From VGJW01 sp035286125 (GTDB lineage: Bacteria; Cyanobacteriota; Sericytochromatia; S15B-MN24; VGJW01): a DNA stretch of 42,774 bases. The notes beneath the pieces were generated by a model. The model searched no databases. It was not told the origin of the DNA and was given only the letters and a program-made list of their open reading frames with translations. The stretch covers positions 1 to 42,774 of the forward strand of contig JAYKIS010000055.1 in the NCBI GenBank assembly GCA_035286125.1. Direction: 5' to 3'. Made by a program: the position numbers and the translations under genes. Positions 24,554-32,464 of the stretch are shown here, piece by piece. Within the stretch, counting starts at the first letter, position 1. Each line of letters opens with the position of its first letter.

Positions 24554-26958
24554 TACCAGCGACCATCATCATGCAGTTTCTCGGCTGCATGCAGCAAACC
24601 AGCACGAAAGGCCTCAAGTTCAGAGGAAGAAGTACCCGCAGGAACGAGCTTCTTGGCCTTCCTGGGATCGGGAGTCATGTAGACACCCGAATCAGCCAGC
24701 AAGGTACGTCCACGCTCGGCATGTGACTTGTCCGCGAACCAGATATACGGATCATGAGTGCGGCCTCGATGAGAGGCATCACAACTGCCACTGGTCATGA
24801 TTCCAAGCTGATTCATCCAACGAATCACCCCTGCCATGTAGGTGTCCATGATCGCGAGTTCGTCAGGTGGCCCGCCTTCCGCACTTCCGTGACTCTCGGC
24901 AACAGCCTTCAGCCAATCGTCCTGACAGGCAAGAGGCTTCTTGGGCGTGAAGATACCTTCCGCCAACGCGCCGAAATCACCTTTCTTCAGGATATCGGCA
25001 AGGTATCGAAGATTGCGCAGCGTTTCCCGCTCGAGAGAGATGCGGCCATCCGGCAGAGCCTTGGCATCGAAGCCTGACCGTATCAGGACTCTCACCCATG
25101 CCAACGACTTCTCTTCCTGGCGTGTACCTCCGGCTTCCGATACAGCGGACGACCCGGACGGAACAGGGATGAAATCCTTGGAAAGCTCGGCCTGCTGATC
25201 CCTGAGGCCAAGAATCTGCTGCTGCAGCAGCACCTCCTCCTCCAGGATTCGTCTTGCGCGCTCCTTCTCATCACCCTTGGGCAGAGGGATTCCGAGATCG
25301 CGCAACTGCGAAACCTGGATCACCGGGATCGTGCTCGAAGCAGTCACCTTCTGCAGCAAGGCCTGACCGATGGGGGACCGCAGCAGTAGGAGCAACCACG
25401 GTGCCAGATCCTGATACGCACGCCTGAGCCGCAAGATCACCATTGACTGACCCGGCACCGCACCTTGCGCCCGAGAAAACACCGGTACATCGCAGACCAG
25501 GCCGACGCGCACCCTCGACGCGGAACCCTTGATGACCAGCAGGAAGTCCCCCTCACGAAGCAGCGACTCTCGGGAGACAGCCAGCCTGAGTTGCTTGCTG
25601 TCGGGCTCTGCGGACAGGTCGACGGCCCCGTATTCAGGAAGCCAATCGGTACCGATCTCGAACACCCGGTGGTTACCCTCTGGTTCCGAACCCTCGGGCA
25701 GCAGCCGCGTCCGGACGACATCGACCATATCCCTGAATTCCAGAGTCTTCCGGCCCGCCATGAAGAGGGCCAGTTCATCCCGTACCCTCGGATCCGAACC
25801 CAGATGGTGGGCTACCTGCAGGTTCGACCAGTGCTCCTCAGTCAGGGTGTCGGCCGAGATATCCAGAACCTCGGCCCCTGTTACGAACTCCTTGCCACGA
25901 ACAATCGCTACAAGGTCGGCAATGGCCTCCTCGGACAGACCGGAACGTCGAAAGTCCCGACCAGCCCCCCCCAATCGGCTTGCATCGACAAAGCGAACGC
26001 TCGGATTACCCCCCAGAGCATCCAGCACCAGGAGGCTCAGCGATGCGTGCACCGATCCAAGTGATCCCATGGGCATGCGAATGACGGCGCGAACCTGCCT
26101 GTGAGCGAGCAGACGCCGCCTGATCGCCGCATCGCCCGACCCGAACAACATGACTTCCGGTACGGCAAGGACCGCGGCACCCTCGACTTGCTCGAGCAGC
26201 TCGGATAAGAGGTCCCCGGCGCTCCGCGCCGCCTCCCGGCCCTCGTAGCGATCCCGTTCATACCTCCTGGCAACGGACAAAAGGCCAACGGCGCCGGAAC
26301 ATAGCATATTCGGACGGTTGCCAGTTTCCCGACCAAGGCCCTGATCCCGACGACGGATCTCGACCACCTCCGCAGCGTTGGCCATCCACAGAAGCAACTT
26401 GGTGATGGCGGGATTTCCGACATCTTCGAGAATCGCGTGAGCTCCCTGGCCGTGAGCCAGCAACGCCCATATGGCTGATACATCGCCCACACTGAGAAGC
26501 CTGCCGCCTGCCTTGATGCCGGCGAGTTCGAACATCAGTCGAGCAACACCCGGCGAAGGAAGGAAGCCGTCACCGCGCTGAGATGAGCTCCAAGCGTTCG
26601 TGAGCCGAGTCCAAGCCTCTGCGGTCAGAGTACCGGAGCCAGCTATCCTCAAGGCACCCGTCAGGACCTCACGGGCGGGACCAGGAAACTCGTCGAGAAA
26701 GTCCTCGACGGCAGCCATGGCGGCATCGAGCCCGTCGACCATCCGCCCATCAGTCTGCGCTCTCTTCCTGAGCTCGGCCAGCCACTCGGGAGAAACCGGG
26801 TTCGGAGGAGTACTTATCCCGCCACCAAGCCTGCCGTGAAGCACCGCACAAGCCATCGACTGCACAAGCAACTCGAAAGTCAGGAATCGATCCGACAGAG
26901 GCATCGCCTCGATGTCGCCGGGAAGCGGCACCGTTCTCCTCGAATATTGCCCGGACAT
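24553..26958 (-). CDS. Degenerate HsdM-like / HsdS-like fusion protein (801 aa)
   Basis: Looks like a type I restriction methylase fused to a specificity subunit, but with the catalytic centre gone. Residues 135-164 align with the HsdM entry (SPGVARLMFELAG) where an active enzyme has a glycine-rich SAM loop; here it reads L-L-S-V-G-D-V-S. The N-P-P-F/Y motif is absent. At about 285-314 the HsdM-like R-R-L-L-A-H-R-x-V-R-A-V-I-R-M-P-M-G is clear. A specificity-like half follows (about 400-610), with VIQVSQLRDLGIPLP and a coiled coil, as in HsdS. The last 150 residues are an extra domain (MNQLGIMTSGSCDASH, DPYIWFADKSHAERG). The ATG at 26958 overlaps the DUF4258 stop (TGATG) and has GGAGGT upstream. 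It is probably a DNA-recognition factor, not a methylase. Confidence 0.65.
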   Translation of the reverse strand: MSGQYSRRTVPLPGDIEAMPLSDRFLTFELLVQSMACAVLHGRLGGGISTPPNPVSPEWLAELRKRAQTDGRMVDGLDAAMAAVEDFLDEFPGPAREVLTGALRIAGSGTLTAEAWTRLTNAWSSSQRGDGFLPSPGVARLMFELAGIKAGGRLLSVGDVSAIWALLAHGQGAHAILEDVGNPAITKLLLWMANAAEVVEIRRRDQGLGRETGNRPNMLCSGAVGLLSVARRYERDRYEGREAARSAGDLLSELLEQVEGAAVLAVPEVMLFGSGDAAIRRRLLAHRQVRAVIRMPMGSLGSVHASLSLLVLDALGGNPSVRFVDASRLGGAGRDFRRSGLSEEAIADLVAIVRGKEFVTGAEVLDISADTLTEEHWSNLQVAHHLGSDPRVRDELALFMAGRKTLEFRDMVDVVRTRLLPEGSEPEGNHRVFEIGTDWLPEYGAVDLSAEPDSKQLRLAVSRESLLREGDFLLVIKGSASRVRVGLVCDVPVFSRAQGAVPGQSMVILRLRRAYQDLAPWLLLLLRSPIGQALLQKVTASSTIPVIQVSQLRDLGIPLPKGDEKERARRILEEEVLLQQQILGLRDQQAELSKDFIPVPSGSSAVSEAGGTRQEEKSLAWVRVLIRSGFDAKALPDGRISLERETLRNLRYLADILKKGDFGALAEGIFTPKKPLACQDDWLKAVAESHGSAEGGPPDELAIMDTYMAGVIRWMNQLGIMTSGSCDASHRGRTHDPYIWFADKSHAERGRTLLADSGVYMTPDPRKAKKLVPAGTSSSELEAFRAGLLHAAEKLHDDGRW

Positions 26959-27257
26959 CACCGATACCTCCGACGCCCGGTGTAGGCGTAGGCCGTGACG
27001 AGACAACCACCGAGCTCAACGACCACGAGCCCCCCTTTATCCAATATCTGTTTCAGAGGCCTATACGGGGGTGGAGCCTGAGCCAACCTCCCCCTGCGCG
27101 AGATAGCCCTAAGCTCCGCAAGCATGGCAGCCGCATGATCGCGTGTCATGACCACGCACTCCCGAACACGAACCCCATATTCGAGCACCAGCTCGATCAT
27201 CTCCCAGGTCAGGCCCCTCTGAGACATCCGGACTCCCAGGTGAAGTGTCTTTTTCAT
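26958..27257 (-). CDS. DUF4258-family protein (99 aa)
   Basis: Small RelE-fold-like protein of the DUF4258 group, whose members start with a His and an R-M-x-Q-R-G block. Here it is LGVRMSQRGLTWEMIELVLEYG at residues 6-27, with a Leu where the usual His would be. A VVMTRDHAAAMLAE segment and a C-terminal strand pair (GGLVVVELGGCLVTAYA) follow. The ATG at 27257 has AAGGAGG 8 bases upstream; the frame to 27314 is not used. It is coupled by TGATG to the methylase-like gene and has a good promoter and an operator-like repeat just upstream (27286-27339). DUF4258 proteins are often toxin-like; whether this one is toxic or acts as a regulator of the pair is unknown. Confidence 0.75.
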   Translation of the reverse strand: MKKTLHLGVRMSQRGLTWEMIELVLEYGVRVRECVVMTRDHAAAMLAELRAISRRGRLAQAPPPYRPLKQILDKGGLVVVELGGCLVTAYAYTGRRRYR

Positions 27258-27285
27258 GAATCCGGCCTCCTTATGCCGTCTCCAA

Positions 27286-27339
27286 AGCATACGAGAATAC
27301 CCTTTACGAGTCAAGATACCTCAAGTGGTACTTGATACC
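27286..27339 (-). promoter_or_regulatory. Sigma-70-type promoter with adjacent operator-like repeats
   Basis: On the minus strand a TTGACT box (27309-27314) and a TATGCT box (27286-27291) are exactly 17 bases apart, about 30 bases before the DUF4258 start codon. Immediately upstream lies a perfect inverted repeat, TCAAGT-GGT-ACTTGA (27321-27335), framed by two GATACC direct repeats (27315-27320 and 27334-27339). This layout fits a regulated promoter with a dimeric binding site touching the -35 box. Confidence 0.65.
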
Positions 27340-27410
27340 ATTTTTTGGAGCCGGTCAGAGTGCTCCACCCCGGCCCTTCGCTACCTCGTCCCGACCCGTT
27401 GCCGGAATCC

Positions 27411-28367
27411 TCATCGCGACTGGGCTCGCCCCCCCCCTACCACGTGACCAAGGATCTCCCGACGAGAAACCGTCCGATGACAAAGCGGGCAATCAAGAGA
27501 CTTGGGAACATCGGTCGGCAGGGGAGGCCGACGGGTCCGACCGTGACGATACTCCCTCCCTCGCCGACGGATGCCACAAGCACCGCACTCGAATCGATAG
27601 CTTTCATCGAAGCCCCAGGCGACCATGCCTGTGAGACGCACCTTGCAGCGCGTGCACGCACCGGGGGCCTCGGGCAGAAGACGCAGCAGCGCTGAGCTGC
27701 CGTCATCCCTGAAATGAGCGAGCCGACAATGCTCGGCCACGATTCCCGAAACCGACGACTGGAACCAGAAGCCCTCGATCGAGATCAGGGAACCGACCGG
27801 CATCATCATCGCGAAGAACCAAGGCACGAAAACCGGATAGCCCCGCCCTTGAGCACCACCCACCCGCAGTGCGACGAACGGGACCATCCACGATTCCGGA
27901 GCAGCTGCCAGGTTCACGACCTCGAGATTCCTTCGCTGTAACGAGTTGGCGATCACCACACCGCTCGAGGCAACGGGCGAACCGATGGGGCCAGGGGGGC
28001 CTTCGGGTTTCCCGACAACCGGAAGAGCTCTCAAGGCCTCTGAGCCCCGCAGGGCGATCAGAGTCGCGTTCCATCTCCCCTCGCCTGACGCCCGGTGTGC
28101 CCAGCAGGCGTGCACGGGCCAAGGGGAACCAAGGTCGTCCAGCAGAACGCACCCGCCGTTGGGATTGCGATGGAACCAGACCTTCTGCTGGCACTCCCGA
28201 CAGGGAATCGGAAAGGTAGAAGCACTCCGTACATCATCCGAGGCCGTCGAAGCCGCGCGCCAGGCAGGTATCCGGGCCACCTGGCCCGAAGAACCATGCG
28301 ACCCCTTGGCGCCTCCCCGAAAGTCACAGCCACAGTCAGGGTAATGGTTGTTGCCGTTGCAGGTCAT
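27411..28367 (-). CDS. Zinc-ribbon protein of unknown function (318 aa)
   Basis: Cysteine-rich protein with at least two metal sites. Near the N-terminus it has P-C56-R-E-C59 followed by W-F-H-R-N-P-N-G-G-C73 and W-P-V-H-A-C88. The C-terminal third has C-T-R-C, C-G-A-C and C-P-L-C pairs, typical of zinc ribbons. The middle region (about 130-210) looks like a beta-rich domain with FVPWFFAMMMPVGSLISIEG. There is no signal peptide. The ATG at 28367 is the only reasonable start, with a weak ribosome site. It is divergent from the 292-residue large repeat-module gene at 28515 and lies upstream of the DUF4258 pair on the same strand after a 153-base gap that has its own promoter. Nucleic-acid or protein binding is likely; the role is unknown. 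Confidence 0.65.
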   Translation of the reverse strand: MTCNGNNHYPDCGCDFRGGAKGSHGSSGQVARIPAWRAASTASDDVRSASTFPIPCRECQQKVWFHRNPNGGCVLLDDLGSPWPVHACWAHRASGEGRWNATLIALRGSEALRALPVVGKPEGPPGPIGSPVASSGVVIANSLQRRNLEVVNLAAAPESWMVPFVALRVGGAQGRGYPVFVPWFFAMMMPVGSLISIEGFWFQSSVSGIVAEHCRLAHFRDDGSSALLRLLPEAPGACTRCKVRLTGMVAWGFDESYRFECGACGIRRRGREYRHGRTRRPPLPTDVPKSLDCPLCHRTVSRREILGHVVGGGRAQSR

Positions 28368-28400
28368 CGTTCCCCAACCTACCGCCCATCACCCCTCCTC

Positions 28401-28423
28401 GAACTCCGAAAAATGCGGAGTTC
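28401..28423. promoter_or_regulatory. Hairpin upstream of large repeat-module copy 4
   Basis: Perfect 8-base arms GAACTCCG and CGGAGTTC around AAAAATG, 91 bases before the ATG at 28515, in the divergent gap 28368-28514. A second small hairpin (CCCCG-CCATA-CGGGG) lies between it and the start. The paralogue at 39136 also has a hairpin at a similar distance (39025-39057). Confidence 0.4.
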
Positions 28424-28514
28424 CACCCCTGCTCGCGGAGGCATCATGGTCGTGGGACCCCGCCATACGGGGCGACGGTTCGCCAAGGCATGCCCGGTCA
28501 AGGAGGCACCAGAC

Positions 28515-29393
28515 ATGGACTTCACGGAACAGGTCCGCCAGATCAGGGACGACCTCGCACCCAAGGTCAGCCTCGATCTGACGGCTGCGGAAGGTACATC
28601 CGCACGCAAGCTCTGCGTGGGCTGGCGCAATCGGCTTTCGACCATCCTCGGCAGGGCCGAGCTGGATGACCTCGAAGGCCTGCTGATGCTGACCAACGCC
28701 GTCAGTGCCGACCTGAGGGCCAACCCCATCCGGAGGGACGGCATGATTCCCGTCACACGCATCATGCCCGGCGGCATCCGGCAGGAGCACATCCGGGTCC
28801 TCTTCCACATCGAAGGGCTCCGCGTCCACGCAGCGCCCCGCAACCGCTGGCGCTACATCCCCGAGGGTCGCCTCGAAATCCGCGAGACGGGTGAATGCGT
28901 TGCGTGGACCCTCGAGGGCAGCACGCCGCTGCCCGCCTTCACGCTCTCGCGCGAATCGTGGGACAAGGCCACCATCGACCCGATGATCCTCAATCTCGAG
29001 CTCTTCGGGTTGTCGCGGTGCATGAAGCTGGACACCGAAATCTGGATTCACTCGACCACCGATGCGTGCCTCGGTGATGTGCTCACGCCGACTTTCCTGC
29101 TGTCCTCCGGGGTGCAGCGCGCACCCGAATCCTTTCTCCGTCACCTGGAACGCCAACTGACGGCCCGACTGGCTGCGCGACCGATCGTGCGCGAAATGGA
29201 AGTCTCGGCCGATACCGTCGCCGACCTTGACCTGCTCTCCATCGAAGATGACGAGTTCCTGCCCAGGAGCGACCATCTCGAGGTCCGTGTCACGGGCGTC
29301 CGCCTCGGCAGGCTCGGGGATGGCCGGTGGTGCTGGGCGCCGACCGGTCACGCCAAGGCCAGCTACTACAGCCTCCATCCCGCGACGTTCTGA
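28515..29393 (+). CDS. Large repeat-module protein, copy 4 (292 aa)
   Basis: Close relative of 39136-40014: the same length and recognisably similar from end to end (shared GWRNRLS, LRANPIR, IEGL, RWRY, PEGRLE, ETGEC, LSRE, REMEV/HEMEV and DEFLP blocks). The two-module layout is clearest here: residues 93-126 read V-L-F-H-I-E-G-L-R-V then RWRYIPEGRLE, and residues 255-292 read V-R-V-T-G-V-R-L then GRWCWAPTG and end S-Y-Y-S-L-H-P-A-T-F. No enzyme motif is visible. The ATG at 28515 has AGGAGG about 8 bases upstream; an in-frame ATG at 28446 is less likely. It converges on the AIPR gene of the large operon with 18 bases between stops. The function is unknown. Confidence 0.75.
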   Translation: MDFTEQVRQIRDDLAPKVSLDLTAAEGTSARKLCVGWRNRLSTILGRAELDDLEGLLMLTNAVSADLRANPIRRDGMIPVTRIMPGGIRQEHIRVLFHIEGLRVHAAPRNRWRYIPEGRLEIRETGECVAWTLEGSTPLPAFTLSRESWDKATIDPMILNLELFGLSRCMKLDTEIWIHSTTDACLGDVLTPTFLLSSGVQRAPESFLRHLERQLTARLAARPIVREMEVSADTVADLDLLSIEDDEFLPRSDHLEVRVTGVRLGRLGDGRWCWAPTGHAKASYYSLHPATF

Positions 29394-29401
29394 CCACCGG
29401 G

Positions 29402-29422
29402 TCGGGGGTCGCTATCCCCCGA
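29402..29422. terminator. Hairpin between converging genes
   Basis: Arms TCGGGGG and CCCCCGA around a 7-base loop, between the stop of 28515-29393 and the end of the AIPR gene, reaching into the last AIPR codons. It could act on transcripts from both sides; no U-run follows on either side. Confidence 0.35.
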
Positions 29423-31454
29423 AGCCGAGCCTGCGTGCCTCGTCCAGCAGGATCTTTCCGTGATGGGCCTGCCGCGGTGACGGCCTCTTCCCGCCGGAGG
29501 CCACCCGGCCGAGACTGAAGGAAAGCTGGCGCTGGAAGGGGCTCAGCTTGTTGGCCGCCTTCGCCCAGCCCGAGATGGCGAACCACGTGTCGGCCGGAAC
29601 GCGGGCCATCTCGTCGATGACGGTGGCCTGCTCGTTGTCCACCGGGGCATCCTTGCCGGCCAGCGACGGCATGGCCTTGGGCACGAGGGCAGCGAGCACT
29701 CCGGCGGGAAGCGGCACCGAAATCCTGCCGATCTCGTCCCAAGCCTTCTGCTCCTTGCACCACTGCACCACGTTCTCGCTGCCGGACTCCGTGCGGATGG
29801 CCTCGTGCACGAAGCCGCACAGCACGTCGATCCAGGCCCGCAGATCGTCATCCAGTGCCTGGCGCTGCCAGATGGCCTCGAAGTCCAGGCGGCTCTCCGT
29901 CAGCCGCGCCAGCAGCGCGACGGTGAAGGTCACGATATTGGCCTTGTAGCCCCCGAAGCGCCTCGCGGCGACGATCCGGTCCGTCTCGCGGAACAGGATC
30001 AGCCGTCCCACCATCGCCCGGAAGGCCCGCTCGTCGGGCAGGGCCAGATGCCGCTCCTCGAGCTGCCCCAGGTAGTGCACGTAGCACTTCTCGGCCCCCC
30101 GGCTGACGATGTGGGGGAACTGGTCCCAGCTGTATTCGGACTTGGCCAGATCGGTCTTGGTCAGCATCTGGCTGCGGGGATGCTGCAACTCCCAGGCACG
30201 GCGCTTGTCGGGAGCACCCTGTCGTGCCAGTTCGTCGTGGTAGTGCCCGCGCGCCCGCTCGAAGAACCAACGGGTCTGCCTCTGGCCCCATGCGGCCTGG
30301 GGCGGGGCCCACACGACGCGGGACAGTTCCTCGAGCCTGCGCAGGAAGCGGTTGTTGCTCGAGAAGTCGGACATGTTGACCTTGTTCTGGGCATTGGCCG
30401 ACTGCGAGATGCGCGGAGCCATCTGGTCGAGGTTGTCGGGCTGCAGGATCTCGGTGATCTTGACGGCGACCGACAGGGCGGACAGGTCGGCACCATCCTT
30501 GCTGGCCGCCCGGAACAGCGACCCGGTGGTCTGGCCGCCATTGACGATCTGGAAGTCGCGCGCCGACACCAGGCGCACGATGCCGGCACCGAGGTCCTCG
30601 ACCTCGAGCCCCATCGCCGTGACGGACAAGCCGTTGTTGAACGCCAGGAACATCTCCGGCTCGGAAAGGATCGTGTTCTGGATGCCCTTGTTGACCTTGC
30701 CCTTGGCCTGCAGGAAACTGCGCACGTTCCGCTCGAGCAGCCTCGGCCCGTGCTGGCGGTACATGGCCACGATCAGCTCTCCCGGCAGGATCGTCAGGTA
30801 CGTCCGGTAGCCGGCCCCGGGCGGCTCGACCACGAGCGCCCGGACCGGCGACTCGTGGAGGTCGGCGAACTGCACCGACAGCGGCTGGGGACCGTGCGAG
30901 ACCAGCCGGCTGAAGGCGGCCAAATCCCATACGTGACAGGAGACCTCGCAGCCCGGCAGGACGGGGACGGGTACCTCGAGCTTGTTCGTCACGCCATCCG
31001 TCAGCACGAACAGCCGAAGATGAAACAGGCGCGGCAACAATCTGTATATTTGGTCCAGAACATCGAAAGCATCGGAAGACTCCTCGACCCTCGCGAATTG
31101 GCCCCTTCGGCCCATAACGAAGAACGTCTCCAGGCGAGCGAAGCCATCGAGCAGCTCTTCGGCCGAGACCTTCGAGGCCCGACCATCCATGCGACCGACG
31201 GTCAGGAACAGGTCCAACCGGTCCCCATCCTCGGACATGGACCATGCACCGCAGGCGGCATCCTTGCCTTCGTACGAACCCTCGAAGTAGGCGAGCGTCG
31301 GGTTGTCGACTTCCCCCGCCTCCTCGAGGTACGACAACAAGACCTCCGTCAGGGCCTCGATCTGCATGGCACCCGTCTCGGCCAGGTCGCAGCGTGCCAG
31401 CGCTTCCTCGCGCAGTTCGACGGCCCATGCCTCGAGAGAGTCTGTCGTTCTCAT
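29412..31454 (-). CDS. AIPR-family protein, copy 2 (680 aa), last gene of the methylase operon
   Basis: AIPR-family protein with the conserved core. L-L-E-R-N-V-R-S-F-L-Q-A-K-G-K-V-N-K-G-I lies near 240-260, A-F-N-N-G-L near 275, I-V-N-G-G-Q-T-T-G-S-L-F near 302, N-A-Q-N-K-V-N-M-S-D-F near 345, and SRGAEKCYVHYLG near 460. The N-terminal 200 residues are alpha/beta and may form a separate nuclease-like or regulatory domain. The ATG at 31454 overlaps the stop of the DUF4420 gene (ATGA), so it is the fifth member of a coupled operon. AIPR proteins are named after phage-abortive activity and accompany Z1/GHKL-type restriction systems. It differs much from copy 1 at 8429 outside the core blocks. 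Confidence 0.85.
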   Translation of the reverse strand: MRTTDSLEAWAVELREEALARCDLAETGAMQIEALTEVLLSYLEEAGEVDNPTLAYFEGSYEGKDAACGAWSMSEDGDRLDLFLTVGRMDGRASKVSAEELLDGFARLETFFVMGRRGQFARVEESSDAFDVLDQIYRLLPRLFHLRLFVLTDGVTNKLEVPVPVLPGCEVSCHVWDLAAFSRLVSHGPQPLSVQFADLHESPVRALVVEPPGAGYRTYLTILPGELIVAMYRQHGPRLLERNVRSFLQAKGKVNKGIQNTILSEPEMFLAFNNGLSVTAMGLEVEDLGAGIVRLVSARDFQIVNGGQTTGSLFRAASKDGADLSALSVAVKITEILQPDNLDQMAPRISQSANAQNKVNMSDFSSNNRFLRRLEELSRVVWAPPQAAWGQRQTRWFFERARGHYHDELARQGAPDKRRAWELQHPRSQMLTKTDLAKSEYSWDQFPHIVSRGAEKCYVHYLGQLEERHLALPDERAFRAMVGRLILFRETDRIVAARRFGGYKANIVTFTVALLARLTESRLDFEAIWQRQALDDDLRAWIDVLCGFVHEAIRTESGSENVVQWCKEQKAWDEIGRISVPLPAGVLAALVPKAMPSLAGKDAPVDNEQATVIDEMARVPADTWFAISGWAKAANKLSPFQRQLSFSLGRVASGGKRPSPRQAHHGKILLDEARRLGFGG

Positions 31455-32464
31455 GGTCTGGCCTCCTCGAGCCAACGCACGAAAGTGTCCTCGGCAATCT
31501 CGTACTCAGGCAGGTTCGTCACCACCACCGAATACCGGATGTCCCCGACGCCTGCCGGCACCCCGGCCTCCGTCAGGCGGGGGAATTCGTCCCGTACCTC
31601 GAGCACCAGCAACCTGCGGACCTCGAGCCTGCGATCGGCATACAGCCTCGCCTGGGCATCGAGATAGCCGTACTCCTCAAGCCGGTCGTCCAACATGCGC
31701 CGCGCCCCCGGTTCGTCATCGAGGCGGGCCCGCAAGGCCGCGACCTTGTCGACCAGCGAAGTACCCGTGCCCACATCGGCATCCACCAGGACACAGGCCA
31801 GCAGCAAGCGGTGCCACGGCCGCTCGTCCAGTTGCCGCTCGTTGGCGATCCTGATCCGGACATGCTGCCGCGCCTCGGAGGTCTTGACCTCGATGCCGAG
31901 CCCCCCCAACCGGAAGTCCTGCAGGTGCTGATCAAATCCCTGCCAGCCACGCACCGCGAAGTCGGCAGGCAGGTGGTCCAGCAGGATGTCCAGCACGTGC
32001 ATCTCGCCGAAAAGCCCGGATTGCCGGGAAGTGGACATGCCCTCCGCACGCACGCCATCCAGCAGCAACCGCCAGCGATCCAGGCGGCCCAAGCCGGCCA
32101 CGAGGGCTGCGGCGCCCTCGCCCCGTTCGAGCATCACGTCGCAGAGGTCCGCGCAGAGCCTCGCGAAGACAGCCAGCAGCGCCTCGTCGAGCAGCGTGAG
32201 GACCAGATACGTCCGCCAAGCGTCGCCTTCGGCAACGACCTCCCAATCGACCCGCACCCCCTCGCAGTTCGCGGGCTTCCAGTGGTCCGGACGCACCGGG
32301 TAGAGCACCTCGACCCGGAAGGTGGCCTCCCCTGCCGGGAGAGTTCGGGCCACGAACAAGTCGAGGGCACTTTCGGGATGCACCCGGCGCCGCACATCTC
32401 CGTCGCGACGCGTGGACGGACGACCCAACTCGATCCAGAGAGCCTCGAGATCCGCCGGACTCAC
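31451..32464 (-). CDS. DUF4420 PD-(D/E)XK motif protein (337 aa)
   Basis: Restriction-endonuclease-fold protein of the DUF4420 group that goes with Z1 helicases and GHKL ATPases. The active-site pattern is L-F-G-E154 (first acidic residue), D183-F-R-L-G-G near the second strand and I-E192-V-K194-T-S, then a basic strand (HVRIRI). The N-terminal 140 residues hold beta strands (FRVEVLYPV) and helices. The GTG at 32464 overlaps the Z1 stop as GTGA; the same frame is open far upstream but lies within the Z1 gene. It is followed by ATGA into the AIPR gene. It is the likely DNA-cutting component of the operon; the cutting role is inferred from the intact motif. Confidence 0.85.
   Translation of the reverse strand: MSPADLEALWIELGRPSTRRDGDVRRRVHPESALDLFVARTLPAGEATFRVEVLYPVRPDHWKPANCEGVRVDWEVVAEGDAWRTYLVLTLLDEALLAVFARLCADLCDVMLERGEGAAALVAGLGRLDRWRLLLDGVRAEGMSTSRQSGLFGEMHVLDILLDHLPADFAVRGWQGFDQHLQDFRLGGLGIEVKTSEARQHVRIRIANERQLDERPWHRLLLACVLVDADVGTGTSLVDKVAALRARLDDEPGARRMLDDRLEEYGYLDAQARLYADRRLEVRRLLVLEVRDEFPRLTEAGVPAGVGDIRYSVVVTNLPEYEIAEDTFVRWLEEARP

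Noticed and set aside
29805..31667. 620-codon plus-strand open frame
   Set aside because: Antisense to the AIPR and DUF4420 genes; no motifs.
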